A stretch of DNA of 64,000 bases from a bacterium (GCA_015075175.1 JABTUV010000010.1:1-64000), one strand, 5' to 3'. Counted from the first letter of the stretch, positions 34,403 through 44,048 are shown. The notes: a model not told the origin generated them from the letters alone. Made by a program: numbers and translations.

Positions 34403-35836
34403 ATGGTGGAGATACTTTTTCAACCCGTGCATCAACTGACCGAGCTACTGCGGAGGAAAGAGCTCTCCTCCGAAGAGCTGGTGCGCGCCGCGCTGGAGCG
34501 CATCCGCGCGCGCGACGGGGAGATTCACGCCTTCAACTGCGTGCTGGAAGAAGAGGCTCTGGCAACCGCGCGGCAGGTCGACCAGCTGCGCGCGCGCGGC
34601 GAAATCCTGCCCCCCTTCGCCGGCGTCCCCATCGCCCTCAAGGACAACCTCTGCATGGCCGGCACGCGCACCACCTGCTCCTCGCGTATGCTTGAAAACT
34701 TCGTCTCGCCCTACGACGCCACGGTCGTCGCCAAAATCAAAGCCGCCATGCTTCCCATTCTGGGTAAGACCAACCTGGACGAGTTCGCCATGGGCAGCAG
34801 TACGGAGAACTCGGCCTTCGGGCCGACGCGCAATCCGCACGATGTGACGCGCATTCCCGGGGGCTCGTCGGGCGGTTCGGCGGCGGCGGTCGCCGCCGGC
34901 ATGGCCCCCTGGGCGCTCGGTTCCGACACCGGCGGCAGCATCCGCCAGCCCGCCGCCCTCTGCGGCGTCTGCGGCATGAAACCCACCTACGGCCGCGTCT
35001 CCCGCTACGGCCTCGTCGCCTTCGCCTCCTCGCTGGATCAGATCGGTCCCTTTACCCGCGACGCCCGCGACATGGCCGCGCTCCTCGGTATCATCGCCGG
35101 CCACGATCCCCGCGACAGCACTTCCATCAACCAGCCCGTGCCCGACTATGCGCGCGAGCTGTCCGGCGACGTCTCGGGCATGAAGCTGGGCATCCCGAAG
35201 GAGTATTTCGTCGAAGGCAATCATCCCGAAGTGGAGGCGGCAGTGCGCGCCGCCATCGCAACGATGGAGCAATTGGGAGCAGAAGTGCGGGAAATTTCCC
35301 TCCCCCACACGTCCTACGCCACTCCCGCTTACTATATTATTTGCACCGCCGAGGCCAGCAGCAACCTGGCGCGCTACGATGGCGTGGTCTATTCGCATCG
35401 CACCCGCGAGCCGGTCGCCGACATCGTCGAGATGTTCCGAAAGAGTCGCACCGAGGGCTTCGGCGACGAGGTGAAGCGCCGCATCATGCTGGGAACCTAC
35501 GTACTCTCGGCGGGTTTTTATGACGCTTATTACCTGACCGCCTCGCGCGTGCGCACGCTGCTCTGCCGGGACTTTGAGGCCGCCTTCAAAGAGGTCGATC
35601 TCGTGGTCTGTCCCACCTCGCCCATCCCCGCGTTCAAACTGGGCGAGAAGACCGCCGATCCCTTGGAGATGTACCTGTGCGACGTCTACACCACGTCGCT
35701 CAACCTGGCGGGCCTGCCGGGGATGTCGATACCCTGCGGGAAGACCCGCGAAGGACTGCCCATCGGCGTGCAGATCATCGGCGGGGTGCTGAGGGAGGGT
35801 GAGATTCTGCGCCTGGCGGATGCCTACCTGGGATAG
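34403..35836 (+). CDS. gatA: Glutamyl-tRNA(Gln)/aspartyl-tRNA(Asn) amidotransferase subunit A
   Basis: 477 residues, amidase-signature enzyme that releases ammonia from glutamine for transamidation of mischarged Gln- or Asn-tRNA. The catalytic Lys is in PIALKDNLC; the Ser residues are in GGSSGGSAAAVAAGM and GSDTGGSIRQPAALCG. FLPGTYVLS-like region reads IMLGTYVLSAGFYDAYY, typical of GatA. The C-terminal LPIGVQIIGG stretch is canonical. gatB and gatC are not adjacent. The last 79 bases are duplicated at 37709-37787 behind the next gene. Confidence 0.93.
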   Translation: MVEILFQPVHQLTELLRRKELSSEELVRAALERIRARDGEIHAFNCVLEEEALATARQVDQLRARGEILPPFAGVPIALKDNLCMAGTRTTCSSRMLENFVSPYDATVVAKIKAAMLPILGKTNLDEFAMGSSTENSAFGPTRNPHDVTRIPGGSSGGSAAAVAAGMAPWALGSDTGGSIRQPAALCGVCGMKPTYGRVSRYGLVAFASSLDQIGPFTRDARDMAALLGIIAGHDPRDSTSINQPVPDYARELSGDVSGMKLGIPKEYFVEGNHPEVEAAVRAAIATMEQLGAEVREISLPHTSYATPAYYIICTAEASSNLARYDGVVYSHRTREPVADIVEMFRKSRTEGFGDEVKRRIMLGTYVLSAGFYDAYYLTASRVRTLLCRDFEAAFKEVDLVVCPTSPIPAFKLGEKTADPLEMYLCDVYTTSLNLAGLPGMSIPCGKTREGLPIGVQIIGGVLREGEILRLADAYLG

Positions 35837-36057
35837 GCGCGATCGCGGGGGGGGAGCGGGCGCGCGGTTGAATTCGGCGCCACGGCGCTTGCGACCGCAA
35901 GTCTGCGCCGCTCCCATTCATGACGAGGTTCTCCTTGACAGGGATTGGGATGCGGGCGAAAATAAGTGAACGCGACGGCGCGCAACGTGGCGCGCGACGG
36001 AGAGGCGACGAGGTGCTTTACCTTCCAGGGAAGCCGGACTGAAGAAGGAAGCAGGGG
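35837..36057. other. Upstream region of the radical SAM gene
   Basis: About 220 bp without a gene; holds the promoter candidate at 35935. No coding signal or further repeat is seen. Confidence 0.4.
35935..35963 (+). promoter_or_regulatory. Candidate sigma-70 type promoter for the radical SAM gene
   Basis: A perfect TTGACA at 35935-35940 is followed after 17 bases by GAAAAT (35958-35963). The gene starts about 95 bp downstream. Confidence 0.4.
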
Positions 36058-37671
36058 ATGGCCAACATCGTTCTGATATCGCTGTACGACCGAAACGCTT
36101 ACGCCCAGCGGCTGATGTCGGCGAACCTGAAGAAACACGGGCACCGCTGCCATCTCGTTTTTCTCAAGCGTTACGAGACGGATTGGAGCTATCAGCTGCA
36201 GCTGGACGAGGGCGAATATCCGTGGATGGGAGTCAACGAAGAGGGGCGGGTGTTCAAGTACGCGTCGAATTCACGCATCAGCGCGCGCGAGTTGGAATTG
36301 TTGACGGAGTTGATCGAACGCCTGAAGCCCGACTTCATCGGCATGACGGTCAATACGCCGCTGCGGGTCCAAAACCGGAAGGTGACGCAGTGCCTGAAGG
36401 ATCGGTTCAATATCCCGGTGGTGTGGGGGGGATACGACCCTACGGTCAACCCCCGGCAGTGCCTGGATTTGTGCGATTACGTGTGTATCGGGGAAGGCGA
36501 CGAGACCATTCTTGAGCTGGCGCGTTGCGCGGACGAGCGACGGGACTTCGATGAGGTATGCAATCTGGCCTATCGGCGCAGGGACGGCCACGTGGTGATG
36601 AACCCGCGCGCGCCGGTGGAGCAGAACATCGATGTTTATCCGTGGCGGGACGACAGCCCCGAGGACAAGTACTTCATCGACGACGACCGGCTCATCGAGC
36701 ACTATCCGGTCGTCAACGACCGTCCGCCCGGTTCCTATCAGACGATGAGCGCGCGGGGATGTCCCTACCAATGCTCGTACTGCTGCGAGGCGACACTGAA
36801 GGAGTTGTACAGCGGGGAGAAATTCCTGCGCCGGCGGTCGCCGGAGGACATGGTGGAGGAGCTGGCGCAGGCCAAGCGGCGACTTCAACTTAACCACATC
36901 CGTTTCGAGGACGAGATCTTCGGCATCCACCTGGGCTGGTTGAAGCGGTTCCTGCCGCTCTACCGGGAGAGGATCGGCCTGCCGTTCGACGCCTACCTGT
37001 ATCCGAGTCCGCAAATCGAGGAGATTCTCACGGTATTGAAGGAGATGGGATTGGCGTTCTGCTGCCTGGGGCTGGAGTCGGGCAGCGAACGCATCAACAA
37101 GAAGGTCTTCGAACGGGTGTACAACCGCGAACTGTTTCTGAAGACCGTGCGGGTGTGCAAGGAATTGGACATCCCCTTTTATACCGATGTGATCACGTAC
37201 AACCCCTATGAGGACGAGGAAGACTTGCGCAAGACGCTGGACGTGCTGCTGGACATGCGGGGCGGATACACCATGTGCATCAACAAGCTTTTCGTGCTGC
37301 CCGGTACCAAGATGGCCGAACAGATGGCCAAGGACGGTCGCACGCTGCAACTGGGGCCGGAACGGGAGCGGTTGTTCAACTTCTACTGCCGCCTCTTCTG
37401 GCTGGCGTCCTATTCCCCGCACGCGCGACCGCTGGTGCGCCTTCTGCAGGCCGCTCCCGGTTTGCGTCGCCGGCCGGAGCTGATCAACCCCAAACGTCTC
37501 AAACCCTGGGTAGCGAGCGGCTTCGGGTATTCGTGGCTGAAGGCACACACGCCGCCGCCGCTCAAGCGCGGACTGAAGAAACTGGGACTAGGCCCCCGCG
37601 GAGGCGCGCCCGTACCCGCCGGCGGGCGCACTCTGGCCCAGGAAAAGAACCCCGATCCTGCCTGTCGTTAG
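36058..37671 (+). CDS. B12-binding-domain radical SAM protein
   Basis: 537 residues. Residues 1-170 form a cobalamin-binding-like domain (MANIVLISLYDRNAYAQRLM; IGMTVNTPLRVQNR; VVWGGYDPTVNP; VCIGEGDETILEL). The radical SAM [4Fe-4S] motif CPYQCSYCC follows near 237-245. The barrel continues with HIRFEDEIFGIHLGWLKRFLPLY, LGLESGSERINKKVFERVYNR and DVITYNPYEDEEDLRKTL. The TIM-barrel part resembles BchE/HpnR-like B12-dependent enzymes that act on lipids or cofactors; the substrate cannot be told. A C-terminal basic, Pro-rich tail of about 60 residues follows. It is a single gene bounded by gatA and a duplicated gatA end, which hints at insertion as a unit. Confidence 0.85.
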   Translation: MANIVLISLYDRNAYAQRLMSANLKKHGHRCHLVFLKRYETDWSYQLQLDEGEYPWMGVNEEGRVFKYASNSRISARELELLTELIERLKPDFIGMTVNTPLRVQNRKVTQCLKDRFNIPVVWGGYDPTVNPRQCLDLCDYVCIGEGDETILELARCADERRDFDEVCNLAYRRRDGHVVMNPRAPVEQNIDVYPWRDDSPEDKYFIDDDRLIEHYPVVNDRPPGSYQTMSARGCPYQCSYCCEATLKELYSGEKFLRRRSPEDMVEELAQAKRRLQLNHIRFEDEIFGIHLGWLKRFLPLYRERIGLPFDAYLYPSPQIEEILTVLKEMGLAFCCLGLESGSERINKKVFERVYNRELFLKTVRVCKELDIPFYTDVITYNPYEDEEDLRKTLDVLLDMRGGYTMCINKLFVLPGTKMAEQMAKDGRTLQLGPERERLFNFYCRLFWLASYSPHARPLVRLLQAAPGLRRRPELINPKRLKPWVASGFGYSWLKAHTPPPLKRGLKKLGLGPRGGAPVPAGGRTLAQEKNPDPACR

Positions 37672-37708
37672 CGCCTTCCCCCTCCGCCGTGGATCGCGCT
37701 CGCCGACC

Positions 37709-37787
37709 GCCCATCGGGCTGCAGATCATCGGCGGGGTGCTGAGGGAGGGTGAGATTCTGCGCCTGGCGTACGCCTACCAGGCGTAG
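37709..37787 (+). pseudogene. Duplicated 3' end of gatA
   Basis: 79 bp nearly identical to 35758-35836, the end of gatA, in the same reading frame and orientation. It codes PIGLQIIGGVLREGEILRLA and then differs in the last few codons, ending at TAG. Two changes lie near the start (GGGCTG for GGCGTG) and several in the last 15 bp. The copy has no start codon of its own. Confidence 0.85.
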
Positions 37788-37788
37788 A

Positions 37789-38020
37789 TTATCTTAATCT
37801 TAATCTTGCTCTTGCTCTTGCTCGCAATCTTAATCTCACTCGTCATCGAGCATCGATTACGAGTCTCTTACTACGGCGGTCAGGAAATACCTGGCTTGGG
37901 AAGTCGGGCGCAGGCGCAGCACGCTGCGCAACTACGGCGTCTCGATGCCAGGTAAAGCGTGGCCGACGTAATAATACGAATACGAGTACGAGCACGAGCA
38001 CGATTACGAGTACGATACGT
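37789..38020. repeat. Hexameric token tract 2 (two blocks)
   Basis: Block 37789-37835 has CTTAAT/CTTGCT units (reverse complement of AAGATT/AAGAGC), then CGATTACGAGTC. Block 37967-38020 has ACGAGT, ACGAGC and ACGATT units on the plus strand. Together they show both flavours, AAGANN and ACGANN, between the duplicated gatA end and the arylsulfotransferase-like gene. Confidence 0.85.
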
Positions 38021-38055
38021 CGTCGCAGGTTGATTGATGGGAAAGGAGCATGTCC

Positions 38056-39747
38056 ATGTCCACGTCACGATGCATCGGCATTCTGGGTTGCCTTTTCTCT
38101 CTCTGGGCGGGGCCGGCGTTCGGCTACGAGGCGCTTCGCGGTCCGACCGAACTCCGCTACTGGAACCCGGACAAGGCCTACAACGGTTACACGCTCTTCG
38201 CCACCTACTACCGGATTTATCTCATCGACATGGCGGGCGAGGTCGTCCACACCTGGCCGACCGCCAACAATCCGCGTTTTCTCGACTACAACGGGCACAT
38301 CATGGACGCCACCAATGACGCGCCCAACCAGTTGAGGGGATTCGAGGAGCTCGACTGGGACGGCGCCGTGGTCTGGCGCCATCTGGAGACGCGCCCGGAA
38401 TACACGTTCCACCACGATTTCGTGCGCATTTTCAACCAGCAATTGGGCGACTACACCACGCTCTACATCGCCAACAAGTCGGTGGCGCACGCCTCGGCCA
38501 TCGCCGCCGGCTGCGATCCCGCCCACGGCCCTTACGACGGCGCGCAGGTCGATGCCATCGTGGAGGTGGACATGAACGGCCAGGTGGTGTGGGAGTGGTG
38601 GTTTTTCGACCACGGCGTGCAGGACATCGATCCGGGCAAGCCCAATTACGTCGGCGAAGGGAAGACCATCGCCGACCATCCGGGCCGGATCAACCTCAAC
38701 CTGCCGGGCAAGCCGCTGAGCCGCGACTGGCTGCACTGCAATTCACTCGATTATAATCCCGCGTTGGGCCATTTGGTGATCAACGCCTTCAACGGCGAGT
38801 TCTACGTGATCGATCACGACGGCACGTTTATTCCGGGCGACGTTACGGCCAGCCTCGCGCTGGCGGCCGGGCCGGCGGGCGATTTCCTCTACCGGTTCGG
38901 CGATCCTGCGCGCTACCAGCAGGGTCTAGCGCCGCGCCTGCTGGAGGACTGGACCAAGTCCACGACCGGCCACAAGCAGATCGGCGCCTCCCACGACGTG
39001 CACTGGATTCCCCCGGGACGGCCCGGCGCCGGCCATTTCCTGATCTTCAACAACGGACAGCATCTCTTCGAGATCACCCCGCAGTCCTACGTCGTCGAGG
39101 TGGATCCCTATCGCGTCTCCATCGACGCGGCGACCGACCATTACGTGAATCCGCCCGACGCGGGTTATTACACCTTGACCACGCCGTTCCAGGGCACGCT
39201 GAAGGCGCCCAAGCAGATTTCCAATCAGACCGTCTGGAAGTACGCGACGAAAAGCAACCAGGCCTTCTTCAGCCACATCGGCTCGGGGGCGCAGCGGTTG
39301 CCCAACGGCAACACGCTGATCTGCTCCATGACGGAAGGCCATCTTTTCGAGGTGACGCCGGACGGGGAGCTGGTGTGGGAGTACATCTGTCCCGTGAGCA
39401 CGCGCGGCATCGTCAAGGAGTTGGAGGATGACTATCCACTGACTAACGGGGTGTTCCGGGCGTACCGCTACGCGGCGGATCATCCGGCGCTGGCCGGGCG
39501 CGACCTCTCGCCCAAGGGGCCGATCACGGAGTTTTACAACACGCCCACGCCCACTCCGACGGCGACCGCCACGCCGCCCCTGCCGGGCGACGTGCATCGC
39601 GACGGGCGGATAGACCATCTGGACGTGTTTGACTTCTCTACCGAGTGGCAGGGGACCGAGGCCGGCTCGCTCAAGGCCGACTTGGACGGCGACGGCCAGG
39701 TGGACGCCGACGATCTCCTGCTTCTGATCGACGCCGTTCTGAAGTAG
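38056..39747 (+). CDS. Secreted arylsulfotransferase-like protein with C-terminal dockerin-like repeats
   Basis: About 563 residues. A signal peptide (CIGILGCLFSLWAGPAFG) is followed by a beta-propeller-like arylsulfotransferase (AssT) domain with repeated blades such as NGHIMDATNDAPNQLRGFEELDWDGAVVWRHLE, HHDF, LHCNSLDYNP, SHDVHWIPPG and RLPNGNTLICSMTEG. AssT enzymes transfer sulfate between phenols, but this branch (PF14269-type) is poorly characterised and active-site His identity cannot be confirmed. A TPTPTPTATATPPLP linker leads to two Ca-binding dockerin-like repeats: GDVHRDGRIDHLDVFDF and ADLDGDGQVDADDLLLLID. I prefer ATG at 38056 since AGGAG lies seven bases upstream; 38050 is the alternative. 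The tail suggests attachment to a surface partner. Confidence 0.8.
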   Translation: MSTSRCIGILGCLFSLWAGPAFGYEALRGPTELRYWNPDKAYNGYTLFATYYRIYLIDMAGEVVHTWPTANNPRFLDYNGHIMDATNDAPNQLRGFEELDWDGAVVWRHLETRPEYTFHHDFVRIFNQQLGDYTTLYIANKSVAHASAIAAGCDPAHGPYDGAQVDAIVEVDMNGQVVWEWWFFDHGVQDIDPGKPNYVGEGKTIADHPGRINLNLPGKPLSRDWLHCNSLDYNPALGHLVINAFNGEFYVIDHDGTFIPGDVTASLALAAGPAGDFLYRFGDPARYQQGLAPRLLEDWTKSTTGHKQIGASHDVHWIPPGRPGAGHFLIFNNGQHLFEITPQSYVVEVDPYRVSIDAATDHYVNPPDAGYYTLTTPFQGTLKAPKQISNQTVWKYATKSNQAFFSHIGSGAQRLPNGNTLICSMTEGHLFEVTPDGELVWEYICPVSTRGIVKELEDDYPLTNGVFRAYRYAADHPALAGRDLSPKGPITEFYNTPTPTPTATATPPLPGDVHRDGRIDHLDVFDFSTEWQGTEAGSLKADLDGDGQVDADDLLLLIDAVLK

Positions 39748-39763
39748 GGTGGGTTTTACCCAC
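39745..39763. repeat. TAGGGTGGGTTTTACCCAC palindrome
   Basis: The arylsulfotransferase-like gene stops within TAGGGTGGGTTTTACCCAC, a hairpin that recurs at 61565-61625. Here the TAG stop is the first base triplet of the repeat. Confidence 0.6.
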
Positions 39764-39780
39764 TGAGGCCGATCGTGCTC

Positions 39781-39990
39781 GTGCAAGATTAAGATTAAGA
39801 GCAAGAGTAAGAGTAGGAGCAAGAGTAAGATTAAGAGTAAGATTAAGAGTAAGATTAAGAGTAAGATTAAGAGTAAGTAGATTAAGGTAGATTGACCGGG
39901 AAACAAGATTGAATTAACAGATTAAGACATTAAGTTAGTTAGCAGAGCAAGATTAAGGTCAGATTAAGGTAAATTAGGAGTTAAGAGTAA
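39781..39990. repeat. Hexameric AAGANN token tract 3
   Basis: A clean part (39786-39876) of AAGATT, AAGAGC, AAGAGT units with a regular AAGATTAAGAGT alternation is followed by a decayed part (to 39990) with the same base composition. It separates the convergent ends of the arylsulfotransferase-like gene and the efflux operon. Confidence 0.9.
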
Positions 39991-40005
39991 AATGGTACGT
40001 ATTGG

Positions 40006-41280
40006 TTATTCGTGGCGCAGGGCCTGGATCGGGTCCATGTTGGCCGCGCGGGTTGCGGGATAGACCCCGAAGACCACCCCGATGCCCGCCGAGATGGTGA
40101 AGGCCAGGATGAGCGAGGCCGGCGTCACGATCGTTTTCATCTGGGCGAAGTAGGTCACGAGCGCGGGAATGATGATGCCGACGATGACGCCGATGATCCC
40201 GCCGCCCGCCGACAGTACCACGGTCTCGACCAGGAATTGGACCACGATGTGGCGGCGCTTGGCCCCCAGCGCGCGCCGGATGCCGATCTCGCGCGTGCGC
40301 TCGGTGATGCTGGCCAGCATGATGTTCATGATTCCGATCCCGCCCACGAGCAGGCTGATGGCGGCGATGCTGCCCAAGACGATGTTGTAGAGCCGCTTGG
40401 TCGCCTCCGCCTGGCGCAACAACTCCAGCGGCACGATCACTTCGTAATCTTCCTTCTTGTGCGTGGACTTGAGCAGATGCCGCACGATGTTGGCCGTGCC
40501 CAGCACCTCCTCCGAGTTCTTGACCACTACCGTCAACTGGTGCAATTGCACCTGTTCGGCGTTGCGCGAGCCGGCGGAAGTCTGGATGTCGTACTCGCCG
40601 ATGCGCTCGATGGAGGTGGTCAGGGGAACGTGGGCGAAGTACTCCAGGCTCTCCTGGCTGGTTTCCTTGCCGGTTGCGGCCAGCTTGCCCTCCAAGACGC
40701 CGACGACCTCGAAGTAGTGCTCGCCCGCCTTCACCGTCTCGCCGATGGGGTCCTCGCCGGGAAACAGCGCCCGCGCCATGGACAGGCTCAACACCGCCAC
40801 CGGCTTGCGCTCGTGCATGTCGTTGTACGAGAGATACCGCCCGTACAGCCGCTGGTGCGGTTGTGAACTGTAATACCAGGGCACCGTCGCCACCAAGTAG
40901 CCGGTCGTCTTGAAGGTGGCGTTGCGGAATTCCTGCAACACCCGCCGCACCGGCACGACCACGTCCACGGAGGGGATGGTAGTGGCCAGGCGCTCGGCGT
41001 CCTCATACTCCAGCCCGTAGGCGAGGACCATGCTACGGGTGGTAGTGCTGGCGCTGCGGTCCTCGGAGGGTTTCACGCTGCGGATGAGGATGTTGTGGCT
41101 GCCCAGCTGGCGAATCTGCTCCAGCGCCTCGGCCTTGCTGCCCTCGCCGATAGCCAGCATGGCGATCACGCTGCACACGCCGAACACGATGCCGAGCACC
41201 GTCAGGAAGGTGCGCAGCTTGTGCAGCAGGAGGCTTTTCACGCCCAGCTGCACGATCCGCCAGAGCTGAAAGGCATGCAT
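40006..41280 (-). CDS. MacB/FtsX-type ABC transporter permease
   Basis: 424 residues. One N-terminal helix (LRTFLTVLGIVFGVCSVIAMLAIG), a large periplasmic MacB_PCD domain, and three C-terminal helices (IAAISLLVGGIGIMNIMLASITERTREIGIRRALGAK; VETVVLSAGGGIIGVIVGI; SLILAFTISAGIGVVFGVYPATRAANMDPIQALRHE) follow the MacB/FtsX plan exactly. ATG at 41280 follows GAGGGAG. It works with the ATPase at 41423, the adaptor at 42142 and the outer membrane protein at 44036, expelling an unknown substrate across the envelope. Confidence 0.92.
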   Translation of the reverse strand: MHAFQLWRIVQLGVKSLLLHKLRTFLTVLGIVFGVCSVIAMLAIGEGSKAEALEQIRQLGSHNILIRSVKPSEDRSASTTTRSMVLAYGLEYEDAERLATTIPSVDVVVPVRRVLQEFRNATFKTTGYLVATVPWYYSSQPHQRLYGRYLSYNDMHERKPVAVLSLSMARALFPGEDPIGETVKAGEHYFEVVGVLEGKLAATGKETSQESLEYFAHVPLTTSIERIGEYDIQTSAGSRNAEQVQLHQLTVVVKNSEEVLGTANIVRHLLKSTHKKEDYEVIVPLELLRQAEATKRLYNIVLGSIAAISLLVGGIGIMNIMLASITERTREIGIRRALGAKRRHIVVQFLVETVVLSAGGGIIGVIVGIIIPALVTYFAQMKTIVTPASLILAFTISAGIGVVFGVYPATRAANMDPIQALRHE

Positions 41281-41307
41281 CGAAATCAACTCCCTCGCAA
41301 CAACTCG

Positions 41308-41405
41308 CTATCTTAATCTTACTCTTAATCTTACTCTTAATCTTGCTCTTAATCTTGCTCTTACTCTTACTCTTACTCTTAATCGTAATCTTGATGGTGT
41401 TCGTC
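41308..41405. repeat. Hexameric token tract 4
   Basis: CTTAAT, CTTACT and CTTGCT units (reverse complement of AAGATT, AAGAGT, AAGAGC). It lies between the ATPase and permease genes of the efflux operon, so it is transcribed with them. Confidence 0.9.
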
Positions 41406-41422
41406 ATCGGGCAGGACTAGGA

Positions 41423-42145
41423 TTACGTCATAACCCCATCCACAATCTTTCCATCGGAAATGCGCACGGTGCGGCCGGCGGCTTCGGCGACCTCGGCGTC
41501 GTGGGTGACGGTGATGACCGTCTTGCCGTGGCGATTCAAGTCGGCCAGGATGCCCAGGATGTCGCTGCCGGTGGCGGTGTCCAGGTTGCCGGTCGGCTCA
41601 TCGGCCAGGAGCACGACGGGATCGTTGACCAGCGCGCGGGCGATGGCGACGCGCTGCTGCTGGCCGCCCGAAAGTTCGGTGGGACGATGATTGAGGCGAT
41701 GGCCCAACCCCACCGCCCGGGCCAGGGCGATCGCGCGTTCGCGCGCTTCCTCGCGCGACGTCCCCGCCTGGTAGAACAAGGGCACCTCGATGTTCTCCAC
41801 CACCGTCAACTGCGGGATCAGGTTGTAGCTCTGAAAGATGAATCCCAGGTAGCGGCTGCGAATCTCCGAGAGGGCGTCGTCGCTCATCTTCGAGACGTCC
41901 TGGCCGTTGAGACGATAGGACCCGGAGGTGGGGCGATCCAGGCAGCCGAGGATGTTGAGCAGGGTGGACTTGCCCGAGCCGGAGGCGCCCACGATGGCGA
42001 TATATTCGCCGCGGCGGAAGGCGAGCGAGATGCCGTCCAGGGCGTGCACGGCGGTATCGCCCATGACGTAGGTCTTGCGCAGGTCGTGGACCTCGACGAT
42101 GGCCTCGGGTGGTTCTGCGGCGAGCGGCGGGGAGGACGCGGTCAT
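41423..42145 (-). CDS. MacB/LolD-type ABC transporter ATP-binding protein
   Basis: 240 residues. Walker A GASGSGKST (about 53-61), Q-loop FIFQSYNLIPQLTV, signature LSGGQQQRVAIARAL, Walker B VVLLADEPTGNLD and H-loop TVTHD are all intact. The sequence is of the MacB/LolD class, which powers a FtsX-type permease. Its start codon overlaps the adaptor's stop, and the permease follows 140 bp downstream after a repeat tract. Confidence 0.94.
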   Translation of the reverse strand: MTASSPPLAAEPPEAIVEVHDLRKTYVMGDTAVHALDGISLAFRRGEYIAIVGASGSGKSTLLNILGCLDRPTSGSYRLNGQDVSKMSDDALSEIRSRYLGFIFQSYNLIPQLTVVENIEVPLFYQAGTSREEARERAIALARAVGLGHRLNHRPTELSGGQQQRVAIARALVNDPVVLLADEPTGNLDTATGSDILGILADLNRHGKTVITVTHDAEVAEAAGRTVRISDGKIVDGVMT

Positions 42146-44048
42146 GGCACGGGGCGCTCGGGGCCGGGGGGAAGGGCGGCGCCCTCGGGGCGCGGGGCGC
42201 GGCGGGCGCCCTGCTCTCCATGCGCCGCCGGGCGCCTCGCGCCTCCGGCGTCATGGTGCTCATGCGCTCCATCTGCCGGCGCATTTCGGCGCGCTGCTCC
42301 TCGGAGAGGTTGCCGCGGCGGCCGGGGCCCATGCCGTCGGGGGCTTCCGACGGCTGGGTCGAGGAGGGGATGGCGCCGCCCACGAGCGGCAGCTGCGGCG
42401 CCTCGGCCACTTCGTCGGGCGGCGCCGCCGGCTGCCCGCCGGGCGCCCGCGGCGCGTCCGCCGGCCGTCCCGGATCGCGCGACTCCTCTTCACCCGTCCA
42501 CGGCGCCAGCGGCGAACCCTCCGGCGGCGTCATGGGCGGATACAGGAGCACCTGCTCGCCTTCCTTCAGTCCGCTCTCAATGACGATGAACTTACTGTTG
42601 GACGGCCCCGTGACGACCGGTCGCTGCTCGCTTCCCAGCGCCGTCGCCACATAGCACACCTGCTGGTTGCCCACCGCGGTGACCGCTTGGTTGGGCACGT
42701 ATAGCACGTCCTCCAACTCGTCGATGATGATCTCGACCTGCGCCGCCTTGCCCGGCCGCATTTCGGTATTGGTCCCGTCCAGAATCACCTGCGTGTTGTA
42801 GACCCGGCTGTCGGGCATGAACCAGCGCTGGTTGCTGTCGGGCAGGATGGCCACCTTTTGCACCGTGCCCCAGTAGGCGACCTCGGGCTGCGAGTCCAGG
42901 CGCACTTCGGCGCGCTGGCCGGGCTGCACGCGCGACACCTCCGATTCGTGAATCTTGGTGTTGACGACCATCTTGGAGATGTCGGGCAGCGAGATCAGGT
43001 TCTGGCGATAGCGCACCTTGGCGCCTTCCTGAATGCGCTCGCCCTCGTCCCAGCCGCGGTCGTTGCGCGAGGAGGAGTAGACCACAAGACCCGGGGAGGG
43101 GGCGCGGATTTCGCTGTTCTTGAGTTGCGCCTTGAGCTTGAGCAGCTGCTCTTCCTGCAGGCGGAAGGTGGCTTCCTTGGCCTGTAGATCGGCGTACTTC
43201 TGGGCGATCTCGGAGGCGGCTTTGCTTTGGACCCGCTCAAGTTTACGCTTGGCCTCGTCGCGCGCCGCCTCCAATTTGCGCAGCTCCTTGGGATGGGTGT
43301 GCGTCAGGAGCACTTCCAGAGCCAGCTTGGCCTGCTCGGCGTCCAGCAGCCGCTTGTTGTATGCCAGCCGGTCCGCCTCCAGCTCGCTGCGCGTGGCAAA
43401 GCCGCGTTCGTAGAGCTTCTCCGTCCAGTTCAACTTGTCCTGGGCGCGGTTGAGCTCCTCGCTGGCGATGGCCACGTCCGCCTTGGCCTTGGCCTCCTGT
43501 TGCGGCCATTCCCCCTCGACGTATTTTTTCAGGTCCACCTCGGCGAACTCCAGCTCCAGCGAGGCCGCGGTGATGTCGCTTTCGTTCTGGCTCTTCTGGA
43601 TGCTGTAGGATTCGGAGGCCTGGGTCAGATCGGCGGCGGCCCGCTGGAAGGAAATCTCCTGTTGGTTCAGGCGGTCCTTGTACTCGCCCGTCTCCAGCTC
43701 GACCAGCACGTCGTCGCGGTTGACGTAGGTTCCCTCGGGCACGATGCTGATGATGGTGGAGGTGCCCTCGACGTCGCAACGCACGTCGGTCGAGTTGAGC
43801 GCGTCCACGGTACCCCGGTTCAGGACCGAGATGCGCAGGTTGCCGCGGGTGACGGGGAAGGTGATCTCCTTGGTCTCGGTGGAGACCTTTTCGGCGCCAT
43901 TGCGCGAGTAGAGCGCGGCCGCCAGCGCCAGGACGACCAGCACGGCGGCGATCCAGGGGCCGATGCGACGCTTCTTTTCGATCTTGGCCGACGCGGCGCG
44001 CGAGACCGCGCCCCAGTCGATGCGTTGTTCTTCGTTCACGGTTGCCAC
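42142..44048 (-). CDS. HlyD/MacA-type periplasmic adaptor, probable frameshift near the 3' end
   Basis: About 635 residues. An N-terminal membrane helix (IGPWIAAVLVVLALAAALY, about 30-48) is followed by the barrel-sandwich half-motif, a long coiled coil (residues about 120-300) and the second half motif with VPNQAVTAVGNQQVCYV, as in efflux adaptors. The C-terminus is a Pro/Arg-rich tail. The open frame as it stands runs 550 bases into the ATPase gene, which is not credible. One base changed near 42200 puts PEGAALPPGPERPVP and then TGA at 42144-42142, overlapping the ATPase ATG. I take that as the true end. The start is GTG at 44048; GTG at 44039 is possible. Confidence 0.82.

Noticed and set aside
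32423-34435. 670-codon minus-strand frame opposite the DUF2961 gene
   Set aside because: No signal, domain or ribosome site; composition is that of an antisense frame.
41598-44048. 816-residue version of the efflux adaptor reading into the ATPase gene
   Set aside because: The last 180 residues are out-of-frame translation of a conserved ABC ATPase; a single-base change gives a stop overlapping the ATPase start.
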